Shown: positions 44,598 to 54,470, numbered from the stretch's first letter. The stretch is 64,000 nt of DNA from DASSUW01 sp963835525 (GCA_963835525.1 CAWIFM010000003.1:620001-684000); one strand, 5' to 3'. A program made the numbers and translations. Notes: a model not told the origin generated them from the letters alone.

Positions 44598-46001
44598 ATG
44601 CCCCACGGCCCTCAAGCCGGGATTGCCGGGCAGGCAACCAGGCTTACCGCCCGGGCCGTGCTACTCGCTGCCGTGCTGGCGGCGGTCGCGACGCCCGCGG
44701 TCGCGGACGCGGCGTCGGTGGCCTACGTCGACAACGGCGAGGTCTGGCTGGCTTCGCTCGACGGAGCGAAGAAGACGCGCCTGGCGGCGCCCGTGGTGAA
44801 CAGCGCCGGCGAGACCGAGAACTGGATCGACATCGCACAGTCCGACGGCGGGCGGATCGTGGCGGTTCGCAACAAGCCGGGCCGGAACTCGAGCTTCTCG
44901 TGGTTCAAGATCTGGGAGCCCGACGGGACCTCCACCGTCGAGGGGCCGCTCAACGCCCCGGGTGGCTACGCCATATACGTCTATCCACTCGGCTTCGACA
45001 TCACCGCGGACGGGTCGCACCTCGTTTACGGATACTCGAACTCGCCCTTCTGCTGCGGCTCCCCGGGCGCTCGAGGCACGTACGTCCGGCCGGCGACCAA
45101 CAGCTCGCTCAATCCGATCGACACCGGCGGCCAGACGCACCCCTCGCTCTTCGGCTCGCGGATCATCTCGCTGGAGGACTCCTCGGAGCCGAAGTTCGTC
45201 AACGTCCAGGACGCGGGTGGCGGCAATCCCTACTCGAACGCCTTCACCCCGTGGCTCAACGCCTCGGGGGTCGTCGGGCTCTACCTCGAAGGCATCGACG
45301 TCGCGGCCAACGGACGCATGGCGGCGCTCGGGTTCGAGGCTTGGAACGGCGGCACGCAGACGGATGGCAAGATCGCCCTCCTCGCCATCCAGGGGGTGGA
45401 CCAGGGGCCGGTGTTCCCTGCCGCGGTGGACTGCGTCGTGCCCGCGGCCGGGATCGCACGCGACGCGTCGCTCGCGCCGGACGCCGGGGCGGTCGCATGG
45501 AAGGACGACGGCGGCGTGAAGGTCGCGGCCAGCCCTTCGACCGATGCCGACCCCTGCGTGATGGGAAGCACGCCCGTCGTGATCTCCCCGACGGGTGCGT
45601 ACCCGTCGATCGGGGGCGCCGACGTGGCCGCGTTCCTGCCCAAGTCGCCGACGAACCCTGGCGGCGGGAATGCGCCCCGCAACCTGATCGTGACACTCCC
45701 GGCGAGGATCAAGGCCAAGGCGCTGGCCACCTCGCGCGGGGTTGGGGTCAAGGTCGAGGTCAGCGGCGCCGGGAAGGTCTCCATCAAGGGCACCGTTCCG
45801 GCTCGGCGCCTCGGGCGCCGCGGCAAGCCGATCGTCGTCGCGACCGGGCAGCGCGTCGCGCAAGCCGCCGGCACGGTGACCATCCGGCTGCGACTCAATT
45901 CCGTCGGCCGCAAGCGCGTCCGACGGCTCAAGGGCGCGCGCCTTACCCTGCGCATCGTGCAGGGCTCCCGCGTGGCGAAGAAGGTCGTCAAGGTGCGATG
46001 A
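44598..46001 (+). CDS. Secreted beta-propeller-like (TolB/PD40-type) protein
   Basis: A 467-residue exported protein. A signal peptide with LTARAVLLAAVLAAVATPAV is followed by propeller-like repeats (ASVAYVDNGEVWLASLDGAK, GFDITADGSHLVYGYS, GIDVAANGRMAALGFE). The last ~100 residues form an Ig-like, Arg/Lys-rich domain (KVSIKGTVPARRLGRRGKPI, then VTIRLRLNSVGRKRVRRLKG), a tail I associate with Solirubrobacterales surface proteins. ATG 44598 has AAAGGA upstream. The stop overlaps the next ATG, so both are exported together. Ligand or partner unknown. Confidence 0.75.
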   Translation: MPHGPQAGIAGQATRLTARAVLLAAVLAAVATPAVADAASVAYVDNGEVWLASLDGAKKTRLAAPVVNSAGETENWIDIAQSDGGRIVAVRNKPGRNSSFSWFKIWEPDGTSTVEGPLNAPGGYAIYVYPLGFDITADGSHLVYGYSNSPFCCGSPGARGTYVRPATNSSLNPIDTGGQTHPSLFGSRIISLEDSSEPKFVNVQDAGGGNPYSNAFTPWLNASGVVGLYLEGIDVAANGRMAALGFEAWNGGTQTDGKIALLAIQGVDQGPVFPAAVDCVVPAAGIARDASLAPDAGAVAWKDDGGVKVAASPSTDADPCVMGSTPVVISPTGAYPSIGGADVAAFLPKSPTNPGGGNAPRNLIVTLPARIKAKALATSRGVGVKVEVSGAGKVSIKGTVPARRLGRRGKPIVVATGQRVAQAAGTVTIRLRLNSVGRKRVRRLKGARLTLRIVQGSRVAKKVVKVR

Positions 46002-46552
46002 GCGCGGAAGGTCGCGCCAGTCTTCGAGGAGCGGTCGGCACGCTCATAGGGCTCGTCCTTCTCGCGGGTTGCGGCGGCGAGGAGACCAAGCCGCTTCCCG
46101 CCGCGCCCGACACCATCGAGCTCGCCACGCCGGACTTCAAGGACGGCGGCACGATCCCGCGCGCGCTCACGTGCGACGGCGCCGGCACCGCGCCCACGAT
46201 CACCTGGCGTAACGCGGGGGGCGCCGTGGAGCTGGTGCTCTTCGTCGAAGACGCCGACGCCGGCTTCACGCACTGGACGGCATACGGCATCAGCGCCGCG
46301 GGCGCGAGTGGACTGGCGCCGCAGGGCCGGTTCCCGACCGGCACCGAGTACGGGAAGAACTCCGCCGGCGAGACGGGCTGGACGCCGCCGTGCCCGCCCG
46401 AGGGCGACGACCCGCACCACTACGTCTTCACCATGTACGCGCTCGAGGACGCGAGCGCGCTCCCCGCCGGCGCGGAGCCCGACGAGGTCCGCGCGAAGCT
46501 CGCCGGCGCGGTCGCCCGCGGCACGTTCACGGGCACCTACGCACGCCGCTGA
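45998..46552 (+). CDS. PEBP/Raf-kinase-inhibitor-like lipoprotein (YbhB family)
   Basis: A 184-residue lipoprotein. The leader ends in GLVLLAGC, a lipobox. The PEBP fold follows: IPRALTCDGAGTAPTITWRN (the DG-S-P region), LFVEDADAGFTHWTAYGI with the ligand-binding Asp and His, and GWTPPCPPEGDDPHHYVFTM (GPxPPxG-like). The motifs fit phosphatidylethanolamine-binding proteins of the YbhB/YbcL branch. The ATG overlaps the propeller gene stop. Bacterial function is unclear. Confidence 0.9.
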   Translation: MSAEGRASLRGAVGTLIGLVLLAGCGGEETKPLPAAPDTIELATPDFKDGGTIPRALTCDGAGTAPTITWRNAGGAVELVLFVEDADAGFTHWTAYGISAAGASGLAPQGRFPTGTEYGKNSAGETGWTPPCPPEGDDPHHYVFTMYALEDASALPAGAEPDEVRAKLAGAVARGTFTGTYARR

Positions 46553-46683
46553 CCCCTGGTCGAAGGTCCGGTCGTGGAGCGATCTCCACGGCTGGACTGG
46601 CGCGGACCCCTGCGTTCTGTTCAGATACGCAGGTTGCCTGCACGAGGGGCAGGCGAATCACTTACATACGGAGGGAACAGCCC

Positions 46684-49600
46684 ATGGTCGGGAGAAGGCC
46701 GCTCATCGCGCTTGCCGCGTCGGTGTTGTTGTTGGTGGGAGGCCAGTCCGCTGCGTTCGCGGCCGACGATGACGGCATCCCGTTCGAGCAGCTGGTCCAG
46801 GTCTACGTGCCGGATGAGGCTGCCATGGACACCGTCGTGGCCAACTACGACGCCACCGAGTACAAGTCCGTCCAGGACGACGGCTCGATCCTGCTCGCCG
46901 TCTTCGTGACGGCCGAGGAGAAGGCCGCGCTGAAGGCCAAGGGCTACGAGATCGGCCGGGTCATCGAGGACTCCAACACCGGCGCTCAGCGCATGAAGGA
47001 GCGCCAGGAGATCATCGACCAGGAGGCCGTCGCCGCCGACGTGGCCGAGAACGGCCTCAAGGGCGCGAAGTTCGAGGGCAGGTCCGTCGCCGCCGTCCCC
47101 GGCCAGGGCGACACGGTCATCCAGCGCGCCGTGGCCTTCACGGATGCGGTCGGCCCCCCCGCGACCCGCACGACCGCGCGCTTCCTCTACGTCGAGGCGT
47201 TCAACAAGTCCACGAAGCGCGTCGTGGGCTCCAACACGGCCTTCACCGGCCCGTCGCTGGCGCTCTCCTTCGCCGGCCCCGACGGCGTCTACTCGACGCC
47301 GGTCAACATGGGTCGCTTCATCGACAACCAGAACCTGACGCCGTTCGAGTACATGTACCACCGTCAGCTGATCCGCCTGACCGGTGCCTACGCCAACCTC
47401 GCGGCCGGCGACATCCAGCTTCGCGTCGCCACCGCGGCCACCGCCGGCGGAGCCGAGGCCAGCACCGAGACCTTCCCGGTCTCCGAGTGGCTCGGCCAGG
47501 GCCTCCCGCCGCACGTCGCGGGCTTCAGGACCCAGTTCTTCACGAAGTACCAGGATCCGACCGAGACCCGCGCCGACCTCGACGCGCTGGCCGCGGCGTA
47601 CCCGGAGCTGATGAGCGTCGTCAACACGCCGGAGCTGACCTCCGGGTATCAGCGCAAGGCTCAGGCGACCATGAACGGCACGGCCGGGATCGGCTCGACC
47701 GCGACGGCCGTCTTCGGCCCCCTGCTGGTCAACACCACCGGCGAGATCACGGCCGCGCAGCCGGTCGCCTCGATCCCGTTCACCGGAGAGGCGGGCGTGC
47801 AGTACCGCGCGATCGTCAACGGGATCCCGGGCGGCTCGACCGACTTCATCTTCACGATCAAGGACCCCGCCGGCAACGTCCTCCAGGAGATCGACACGGG
47901 GACGAGCCCGGAGACCATCACCCAGGTGTTCGCCACGGCCGGCACCTTCACCTACGAGGTGTCGGGCTTCCAGGGCGATCTCGGCGACTTCACGCTCCAG
48001 ATCCAGGAGGTCGTCCACTCGGCGGTCGTGCTCACCACCAGGGACTGGGGCCACGAGGGCGGCAACCAGGTCCAGGCCGAGTTCCTCAACCCGGGCGCGG
48101 CGAACCAGCCGCTCAGCGTCACGGTCACCGACAAGCTGATCTCGGTCTCCCTCGGCACCGACAACTCCGGCGCGCCCAACTCGACGGCCGGGCAGGTCGT
48201 CGCCGCGATCAACGCCAACCCGGCGGCCTCCGCGCTCGTCATGGCGACCACGTACCGCGGCAACCGGGGCGCCGGCATCGCCCAGCCCCGCGCGCGCACG
48301 AACCTGTCGGACTTCCTCAACGCTCCCGCGAGCGTCGCGCGTGGTCCGTTCCAGCAGCACCTGTACCGCATCGGCGCGCACCGTGACGGCTCCAAGGTGG
48401 GCGTGTTCCTCTTCTGCCAGCAGCACGCTCGCGAGTGGACCACCAGCCTCACCTGCCAGGAGACGGCGCACCAGCTGGTCGAGAACTACGCGACCGACCC
48501 GCAGACCAAGCAGCTCCTCGACAACGTCGAGGTCTTCATCCTGCCGAACTCCAACCCGGACGGCGCGCACTACTCGATGTACGACTCGTCCGTGCAGCGC
48601 AAGACGATGCCCAACTACTGCCCGACCACGGGCAACTTCGACCCGGCCGCGCGTACGACGTGGGGCGTCGACATGAACCGCAACATGGGCGAGTTCTCGC
48701 CGTTCGACGGCTACTTCGGCGCCTCGACCTCGTGCACGAACGAGCTCTACGCCGGCTCGGGCGAGTACTCCGAGCCGGAGAGTCGCAACGAGAAGTGGGT
48801 CGCGGACACGTTCCCGAACATCAAGTTCATGAACAACATCCACTCCTTCGGTGGCTACTTCATGTGGGCGCCGGGCTCCTACAAGAACGACGGGTTCCGC
48901 ACCACGGCCCCGGCTCCGAACATCGGCATCGAGAACTACTTCTTCCAGGCCGGTGAGAAGATCCTCCGCCGGATCAAGGACGTTCGCGGCACCGTCATCC
49001 TCCCGGAGCGCACCGGCCCGATCGCCGACGTGCTCTACTCCGCCGCCGGCAACTCCGCCGACGACGGCTGGTACCGCAAGGGCATCATCGCCTACTCGTT
49101 CGAGACGGGCGCCGACCGCATGCTGAACCTGACCACGGGCACGGTCAGCAGACGCAGGTCGGCTTCCAGCCGTGCTTCGGCGCGGTCGGCACCGGCGGCG
49201 GCCAGGGCTCCTGCCCGGCCAACGGCTCGCTGGTCAACGAGGGCCGCGACGAGGCGCTCGAGTTCGCGGCCGGCAACTACGGCATGGTCGAGTCCGCCTA
49301 CGACTACGCGATGGACATCACGCCGCCGAGCACCTCGCTCGACTCCGACGGCGTCACGCAGTCCAAGGACCCGATCGCCTACCGCTTCATCTGGAACGAC
49401 GAGGCGGCGGTCATCCGCTACACGACCGACGGCTCGACCCCGACGCTGGCCTCGCCCACGTACAACAACCAGCGGGCGCGCAGCATCGGCGAGATCCTCA
49501 AGATCACTGCGCCGGGCGCGACCACCGTCAAGTGGTTCGCGGTCGACATCAAGGGCAACCAGTCCGCGGTGCAGTCGCAGTCCTTCCTGCTCGACCAGAC

Positions 49601-50294
49601 GGCGCCGACCGTCACGGTCAACATCCCGGAGGGCGCGGTCTACACCCAGGGCCGGCCGGTCCCGCTCACGTTCTCGTGCGCTGACGAGGCCGGTGGATCG
49701 GGCGTCGCCTCGTGCGTCGGCTCGACCCCCAGCGGCTCCAACCTGCCCACCGGCACCCCCGGCATGCAGGTGCTGACGATCACCGCCACCGACAACGTCG
49801 GCAACGTGTTCGTCAAGACCGTCAACTACCGCGTCCTGGACGCCGTCAACGCCGACGGCACCGTCAACGGCTCCGTGCCGGCGACGCTCAGCCTGACGCT
49901 GGGCAGCCCGTCGGCCACGTTCGGCCCGTTCACGCCGGGCCTGGCGTGGGACTACACCACGACGATGGGGGCGACCGTCGTCTCGACCGGCGGTGACGCC
50001 GCGCTGACCGTGGCCGACGCGAGCAGCACCGCGACGGGCCATCTGGTCAACGGGACGTTCTCGCTCCCGTCGGCCCTGCAGGCCAAGGCCGCCAGCGCGG
50101 GCGGCACCGGTCCCGGCGCGTACGCGAACGTCGGCGGCTCCGCCGCGCCGACGCCGCTGCTCAGCTACGCCGGCCCGATCAGCAACGACGCGGTCACGGT
50201 GTCGCTCCAGCAGCACATCGGTTCCACGGACGCCCTGCGTACGGGCGTCTACAGCAAGACGCTGACGTTCACATTGTCGACGACGACGCCGTAA
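46684..50294 (+). pseudogene. Secreted M14 zinc carboxypeptidase, interrupted by a one-base deletion
   Basis: The intended product is about 1,203 residues. The signal peptide spans residues 1-27 (MVGRRPLIALAASVLLLVGG). The M14 domain has QQHAREWTTS (HxxE zinc ligands), NPDG, VDMNRNMGEFSPFDGY (Arg), NIHSFGGYFMWAPG (third zinc His) and AYSFETGADRM (catalytic Glu). The frame then breaks near 49143: adding one base turns ACGGTCAGC into Gly-Gln-Gln and restores a frame ending at TAA 50294. That part has a chitobiase-like and an Ig-like domain (YRFIWNDEAAVIRYTTDG, ADEAGGSGVASCVGS). GGAGG precedes the ATG. The catalytic domain is complete before the break. May be a sequencing indel. Confidence 0.88.
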
Positions 50295-50303
50295 ACGACC
50301 ACG

Positions 50304-50335
50304 GCTCCCGGAGCACGTCCGCGTGCTCCGGGAGC
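50304..50335. terminator. Strong GC hairpin between convergent genes
   Basis: GCTCCCGGAGCAC (50304-50316) and GTGCTCCGGGAGC (50323-50335) are perfect 13-base complements with a six-base loop. It starts nine bases after the carboxypeptidase stop and ends 18 bases before the C-domain gene stop, so it can serve both strands. No T-run follows, as usual for high-GC actinobacteria. Confidence 0.75.
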
Positions 50336-50353
50336 TCAGTGACGGCCTGACAA

Positions 50354-51538
50354 CTAGGTCAAGGCGGCCAGCGCCGCCGCAAGGCAGGCGGCGAGCGACT
50401 CCGTCCCAGGTCCGCTGACCTCGATCCGTAGGCGGCCGCCTTCGTGCCACGCGTCGACGCACGGCCACTCCGGCGCAGCACCCTCGATCCGCAGTGGGTG
50501 CAAGTCGAAGGGGCCGCCTCGCCAAGCCGTCTCGCGCTCGTGCATCGTGACGAGGACGTCGAAAGGGCGCGCCGCGCCGCGCATGAACGCCTTGCGGCCG
50601 ACCACCGCGGCGAGGCGGTCGAGCCCGAGCCCCGCGCCGTCCAGGCTGTCCATGAGCGCGTCCGACGTCGCGGTGAGAGTCTCGAGGGGCGTGGCGGCAG
50701 GGGCCAGTGTGATCACGCTCGTGGTCACGAACATCCCCATCAGGTCGTGCCAGCGAGGATCGAACCCGCGGACGGAGTGCGGAACTCCGAGGCGGACGCA
50801 AGTCGCACCCGTCAGCCCGTGCACGGACGACGCCGCCGCCGCGCACAGCAGGGCGAAAGGCGTCGTGCCCATCGCCGTGGCGACGGCGCGGAGCTCGTCC
50901 GCGGCGATGTCCGCCACGAGCCCTGCGCGGGCCGGCGACCCGGACGGCTGTGGCGGCTGCCACTCGTCGTCCTGGAGGTCGCGGACGAGCGGTCCTGCGC
51001 CTGCGAGTGCGGCCTCCTCGAGGGCGCGCGCCTCGGCCGGATAGGACGCGTAGTCACTCCACCTGGAGGCGCTCGCCTCGCTACCCGCACCTTCGAGCGC
51101 CTCGCCGAGCCTCGCGCCGAGCGCTGCCGATGCGCCGCCGTCGCCGATCGCGTGGTGGAAGGCGATGGCGAGCACGCCGCCCTCCGCGCCATCTGCCACG
51201 ATCCGCGCGCGGACGAGGGGCCCTCGGCCGAGGTCGAAAGGCTCCAACGTCCAGTCGCGAAGCTGCTCCAGACCGGCGGCATCGCCATCGTCGATCACCT
51301 CGCACGTCGCCTCCGCCACGTCGAGGTGCTGGACCAGCCCTTCCGGCCCGACGCCGATCCGGGCGCGGAGCGCGGGCTCGCTCCGCAGGACCGCCGTTAC
51401 GGCGTCGCGCAACTCCTCGACCGAGCCCGTCCCGTCGAAGGCGTAGGCCACGGAGATGTTGTAGAAGCGCGTGTCGCGCTCGGCCATCGCATCGAGTAGC
51501 ACGGCCCGCTGAGCGGGCGCCACGGCCACGGCGGTCAT
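50354..51538 (-). CDS. Stand-alone condensation-domain-like acyltransferase
   Basis: A 394-residue protein of the CoA-acyltransferase/condensation superfamily. The active-site HHxxxDG is HHAIGDG at 128-134. The C-terminal half shows LGVPHSVRGFDPRWHDLMGM, then FVTTSVITLA, the normal bridging region. It is shorter than a full NRPS C domain (about 430), like free-standing condensing or ester-forming enzymes. ATG 51538 overlaps the carrier protein's stop by four bases. It should join an acyl or aminoacyl group on the adjacent carrier to an amine or alcohol. Last gene of the short operon 53198-50354. Confidence 0.85.
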   Translation of the reverse strand: MTAVAVAPAQRAVLLDAMAERDTRFYNISVAYAFDGTGSVEELRDAVTAVLRSEPALRARIGVGPEGLVQHLDVAEATCEVIDDGDAAGLEQLRDWTLEPFDLGRGPLVRARIVADGAEGGVLAIAFHHAIGDGGASAALGARLGEALEGAGSEASASRWSDYASYPAEARALEEAALAGAGPLVRDLQDDEWQPPQPSGSPARAGLVADIAADELRAVATAMGTTPFALLCAAAASSVHGLTGATCVRLGVPHSVRGFDPRWHDLMGMFVTTSVITLAPAATPLETLTATSDALMDSLDGAGLGLDRLAAVVGRKAFMRGAARPFDVLVTMHERETAWRGGPFDLHPLRIEGAAPEWPCVDAWHEGGRLRIEVSGPGTESLAACLAAALAALT

Positions 51539-51774
51539 CCTGCAGCCTGCCACGGCGGCGCGCTGTGCCGGACTCCGGCGGGTGTCGCGGCCCGCAGGAC
51601 GTCCGAAGGGCGGACATGACGACCGAGCCGGCGCGAGGCGGCAGCCGCCACCCGGGTCGCCACGAGCGAGTCGCCGCCCGCCGCCAGGAACGACTGGTCC
51701 TCGGGCCAGGCGACCTGCGTGATGCGGTGGAACTCCTCGGCGACCACCGCCGCCACCTCTTCAGATGTCGCCAC
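51535..51774 (-). CDS. Free-standing carrier protein (PCP/ACP)
   Basis: A 79-residue four-helix carrier. SFLAAGGDSLVATRVAAAAS holds the phosphopantetheine-attachment Ser36 in GGDSL. GTG 51774 is two bases past the adenylation gene's stop, and the end overlaps the C-domain gene start. It should be primed by the Sfp-type enzyme at 59092 and loaded by the adenylating enzyme encoded just upstream. Confidence 0.88.
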   Translation of the reverse strand: MATSEEVAAVVAEEFHRITQVAWPEDQSFLAAGGDSLVATRVAAAASRRLGRHVRPSDVLRAATPAGVRHSAPPWQAAG

Positions 51775-51776
51775 GG

Positions 51777-53015
51777 TCAGTCGAGCAGCCGGCGCGCGGC
51801 GCTGCGCGACAGCTTCCCGTTGGCCGAGCGCGGCAGCTCGTCGACCCAAGCGGCGGTCGCGGGCACCTCGGCGGACCGCAGCGTGCCGGCGAGCCGCGCT
51901 CGTGCAGTGGTCCAGTCAGTGCTCCGAGGGCCCTCGATCAACGCGGTCAGCGGCGAGTCCGGGCCGGCGACCTGGACCACGATCGCGGCCTGCGCCCCTG
52001 TCGCCGAGATCACCGCGTCCTCGACCTGGGCGAGGCTCACCGCCTCGCCGCCGATCCAGATCGCATCCGCCTCGCGACCGACCAGGTGCAGCGCACCGTC
52101 GGCGTCGAGATAGCCCGTGTCACCGGGGAACGCCCACTCCCCTCGGGCCTCGCCCTGCCCTTCCCCCCAGACGACGACGGGGGCGGGGATGCCCGGCATG
52201 CGCATCGCGATCCGCCCGGGTACGCCCGGTGGGCAGGTCCGGCCGTCCGCGCCGTGGATCGCGACCTCCGTCCCGGGCAGCGGGAGCCCGCAGCCGGAGG
52301 AGGAGCGCGTGCCGCACAGCACCGCGGTCCCGGCCTCGCCGACCTCCGTGGCACCGTAGTAGTCGATCACCGGCACGCGCGGGAACTCCGTCACGAAGCG
52401 AGCGAGCACGTGCTCTGAGAGCGGCGATGTGACCGTCATCACGCCGGCCAGCCGCTCCACGAGCGAGGCCGGGACACCGTCGGTCCCTCGATCGCTGAGC
52501 GTGTCGAGCATCCAGGGTGCGACGCAGAGCCCGATCGTCTCGGAGCGGGTGGCCGCGCTCCAGACGAGCGTGGCGTCGAAAGCCGTGAGGCCCGTGACGG
52601 CGGCCTCGTCCACGAGCGGGAGGATCGCCATCCAGCTGCCCATCGTCGTCGACATCGCGTACGCGTGAACGAGCATCGCCGGAAGCGCGACGCCGCCGTT
52701 GCCGAAGATCGCCGTCGCGCTGATCTCGCACAGGTGGTGGTGCGACAGCTGGACGGCCTTCGGGCGGCCGGTCGTGCCGGAGCTGAAGAGCAGGGCAGCT
52801 CCGCCGGAGATCGCCTCGAGGTCGAGACCCGGACGGCAGGCGGCCACCGCGTCCGCCGGACCGGGGAGGGCGACGGCGCCGAGGTCGCGCAGCGCTTCTG
52901 CACCGCTGCGCCGCACGTCCGACGAGTCGACGACGGCCGCTTCGCAGCCGGCGCGCATGACGCCGACGTACTCGGTCGCGAAGCGCAGCCAGTCGCCGTG
53001 CGACACGTCGACCAC
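51777..53015 (-). CDS. Stand-alone adenylation (AMP-binding) enzyme, start uncertain
   Basis: The frame from GTG 53015 gives 412 residues but lacks the usual N-terminal ~60. The frame stays open upstream and reads a credible N-terminus (FASIPGALAVRADRRADAVA, then NQLTFAQWRERSERVATRVE), yet no ATG, GTG or TTG occurs in it; ATC 53198 is one possibility. Core motifs: ALLFSSGTTGRPKAVQLS (A3), DYYGATEVGEAG (A5), FPGDTGYLD (A7), IGGEAVSLAQVEDAV (A8), LPRSANGKLSRSA with Lys (A10). The A4 region lacks the Asp that binds an amino group, so an acyl or aryl acid is more likely. Confidence 0.82.
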   Translation of the reverse strand: MVDVSHGDWLRFATEYVGVMRAGCEAAVVDSSDVRRSGAEALRDLGAVALPGPADAVAACRPGLDLEAISGGAALLFSSGTTGRPKAVQLSHHHLCEISATAIFGNGGVALPAMLVHAYAMSTTMGSWMAILPLVDEAAVTGLTAFDATLVWSAATRSETIGLCVAPWMLDTLSDRGTDGVPASLVERLAGVMTVTSPLSEHVLARFVTEFPRVPVIDYYGATEVGEAGTAVLCGTRSSSGCGLPLPGTEVAIHGADGRTCPPGVPGRIAMRMPGIPAPVVVWGEGQGEARGEWAFPGDTGYLDADGALHLVGREADAIWIGGEAVSLAQVEDAVISATGAQAAIVVQVAGPDSPLTALIEGPRSTDWTTARARLAGTLRSAEVPATAAWVDELPRSANGKLSRSAARRLLD

Positions 53016-53252
53016 GACGCGGCGGCCCGGAGCGATGCCTGCGCCCTCGACGCGCGTGGCGACCCGCTCCGAGCGCTCCCGCCACTGCGCGAACGTGAGT
53101 TGGTTTCCGTGCTCGTCGCGATGGGCGACGGCGTCGGCCCGGCGATCCGCTCGGACGGCGAGGGCCCCGGGTATGCTCGCGAATGGACGGCGCGTGATGA
53201 CGCTCTGTGTCGAGGGCTGGCAGTGTTGGTCGGCCTCGGCCGAAGCTATCGT

Positions 53253-53759
53253 ATGCTGCGCGCGGATGTGAGCGAACCGACCCCGCCATCCTGGCTTCCG
53301 CTGCGTGAGGACGCCTGGTTCTCACCGTTACTCGGAGTCGAGCAACGCGACGGCGAGTCACACGTGGTCGCACTGGAGCCAGTCCCACACGACGCGCACC
53401 TGATCACGTTCAGGACGAGGCCCGTGGTCGCCGCTCCCACGCGCTGGTCGGTGCAGGTGGGGGACGCCGCACACGTCGCACTCCCGGGGAACGGCTTCCT
53501 CGAGCACTCCTGTGACGCAAATTCCGCAATCGTCTTCACCGACTTCGCTGTTGTGACCCGTCGCGCGATCGCCCCGGGTGAGGCTGTCACCATCAACTAC
53601 CTCGCGACCGAGTGGGAGCTCGGCCACCCGTTCCAATGTCACTGTGAGTCCGAGTGGTGTGTCGGGCTGGTGCGCGGGTTCAAGCACGTCTCACGGCCCG
53701 AGCGCGAGCGTTTAGACCCGTTCCTGTCTCCCTACCTGCGATCGTGCCGTGGCGCGTAG
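53253..53759 (+). CDS. SET-domain protein (putative lysine methyltransferase)
   Basis: A 168-residue protein. The SET core is FLEHSCDANSAIVFTDFAVV (the NHSCxPN-like AdoMet loop) and GEAVTINYLATEWELG. A post-SET zinc motif follows: FQCHCESEWCVG with Cys129, 131 and 136, and Cys87 in the core likely the fourth ligand. The active-site Tyr is Tyr116. Such proteins methylate lysine side chains. Alternative start is GTG 53268, which agrees better with a TTGGTC/TATCGT promoter at 53225-53252. It interrupts two minus-strand operons of the cluster; its 48 last bases overlap the thioesterase gene. Confidence 0.87.
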   Translation: MLRADVSEPTPPSWLPLREDAWFSPLLGVEQRDGESHVVALEPVPHDAHLITFRTRPVVAAPTRWSVQVGDAAHVALPGNGFLEHSCDANSAIVFTDFAVVTRRAIAPGEAVTINYLATEWELGHPFQCHCESEWCVGLVRGFKHVSRPERERLDPFLSPYLRSCRGA

Positions 53760-54470
53760 GACCGCCTCGCCGAGAGCGCGTGCCCATTCGGGCGTCAGCT
53801 GAGCTCGCACCGGCTCCTGTGGAAGCGTCACCAACTCGAAGCGGGCGGTCGTCTCGTGCGCCCACGCGGCGACGTTGGGCAACGGCAGCTCGTCCTTGCC
53901 GATGACGCAGACGACCGGGCATCGGATCGGCGGTCCGGGCCGATAGCGCCATGTCTCGAGGACCTCGTAATCGGCACGGATCACCGGTTCGAGGGTGTCG
54001 AGCATCTCCGCGCTGGCGAGGACCGCCGGGTCGGTGCCTCCCTCCCGCAGGTTCTCGACCAGTGCCTCGCGCGAGCCCGTGTGCAGGCTGGTCTCGATCG
54101 GCACGCGAGGCGCCTCCGATCCCGCCGCGACCAGCGCCGCCGGTGACAGTCCGCGCCGTTGCAGCCATCGAGTGAGCTCGAACGCGACGATCGCGCCCGA
54201 GCAGATGCCGACCAACGCGAAGCGCTCTGCCCCCAGCGTCGCCTCCATATCAGAGCCGATCTCATCGACCAGGGCGCTCATGTTCCGGTGAGGGGCCTCG
54301 GCCACGCGCGACTCCCGCCCGGGAGCACGCAACGCCCGGACCCGCACCGTGGCCGGCAGGATCTGCGCCAGCGCGGAGAACACCGTCGATCCGGCGCCGA
54401 CGTGCGGGAGGCAGAACAACTCCATCCGGCCCACCCGGGCGCGCGGCGTCAGGTCGACCCACGACTTCAC
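53712..54470 (-). CDS. Type II thioesterase-like protein with Cys nucleophile
   Basis: A 252-residue alpha/beta-hydrolase of the GrsT editing-thioesterase family, which clears mis-primed carriers. The N-terminus (MELFCLPHVGAGSTVFSALA) and RVRALRAPGRE are normal. The nucleophile elbow reads VGICSGAIVAFEL, with Cys90 where Ser is usual. The catalytic His region, GGHFFL in family members, here reads LPQEPVRAQLTPEW with no His. The acid is in IGKDELPL. Either slow chemistry or a non-hydrolytic role. GTG 54470 overlaps the condensation gene's stop as GTGA. Confidence 0.85.
   Translation of the reverse strand: MKSWVDLTPRARVGRMELFCLPHVGAGSTVFSALAQILPATVRVRALRAPGRESRVAEAPHRNMSALVDEIGSDMEATLGAERFALVGICSGAIVAFELTRWLQRRGLSPAALVAAGSEAPRVPIETSLHTGSREALVENLREGGTDPAVLASAEMLDTLEPVIRADYEVLETWRYRPGPPIRCPVVCVIGKDELPLPNVAAWAHETTARFELVTLPQEPVRAQLTPEWARALGEAVLRATARSQVGRQERV

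Noticed and set aside
46621..48843. 740-codon minus-strand frame opposite the carboxypeptidase
   Set aside because: Antisense to an M14 domain with intact zinc ligands; the product is an Arg/Asp/Val-rich shadow.
49120..49170. Programmed ribosomal frameshifting as the reason for the carboxypeptidase break
   Set aside because: No slippery heptamer or downstream pseudoknot is evident, and the break falls in an ordinary GC context; a one-base indel is simpler.
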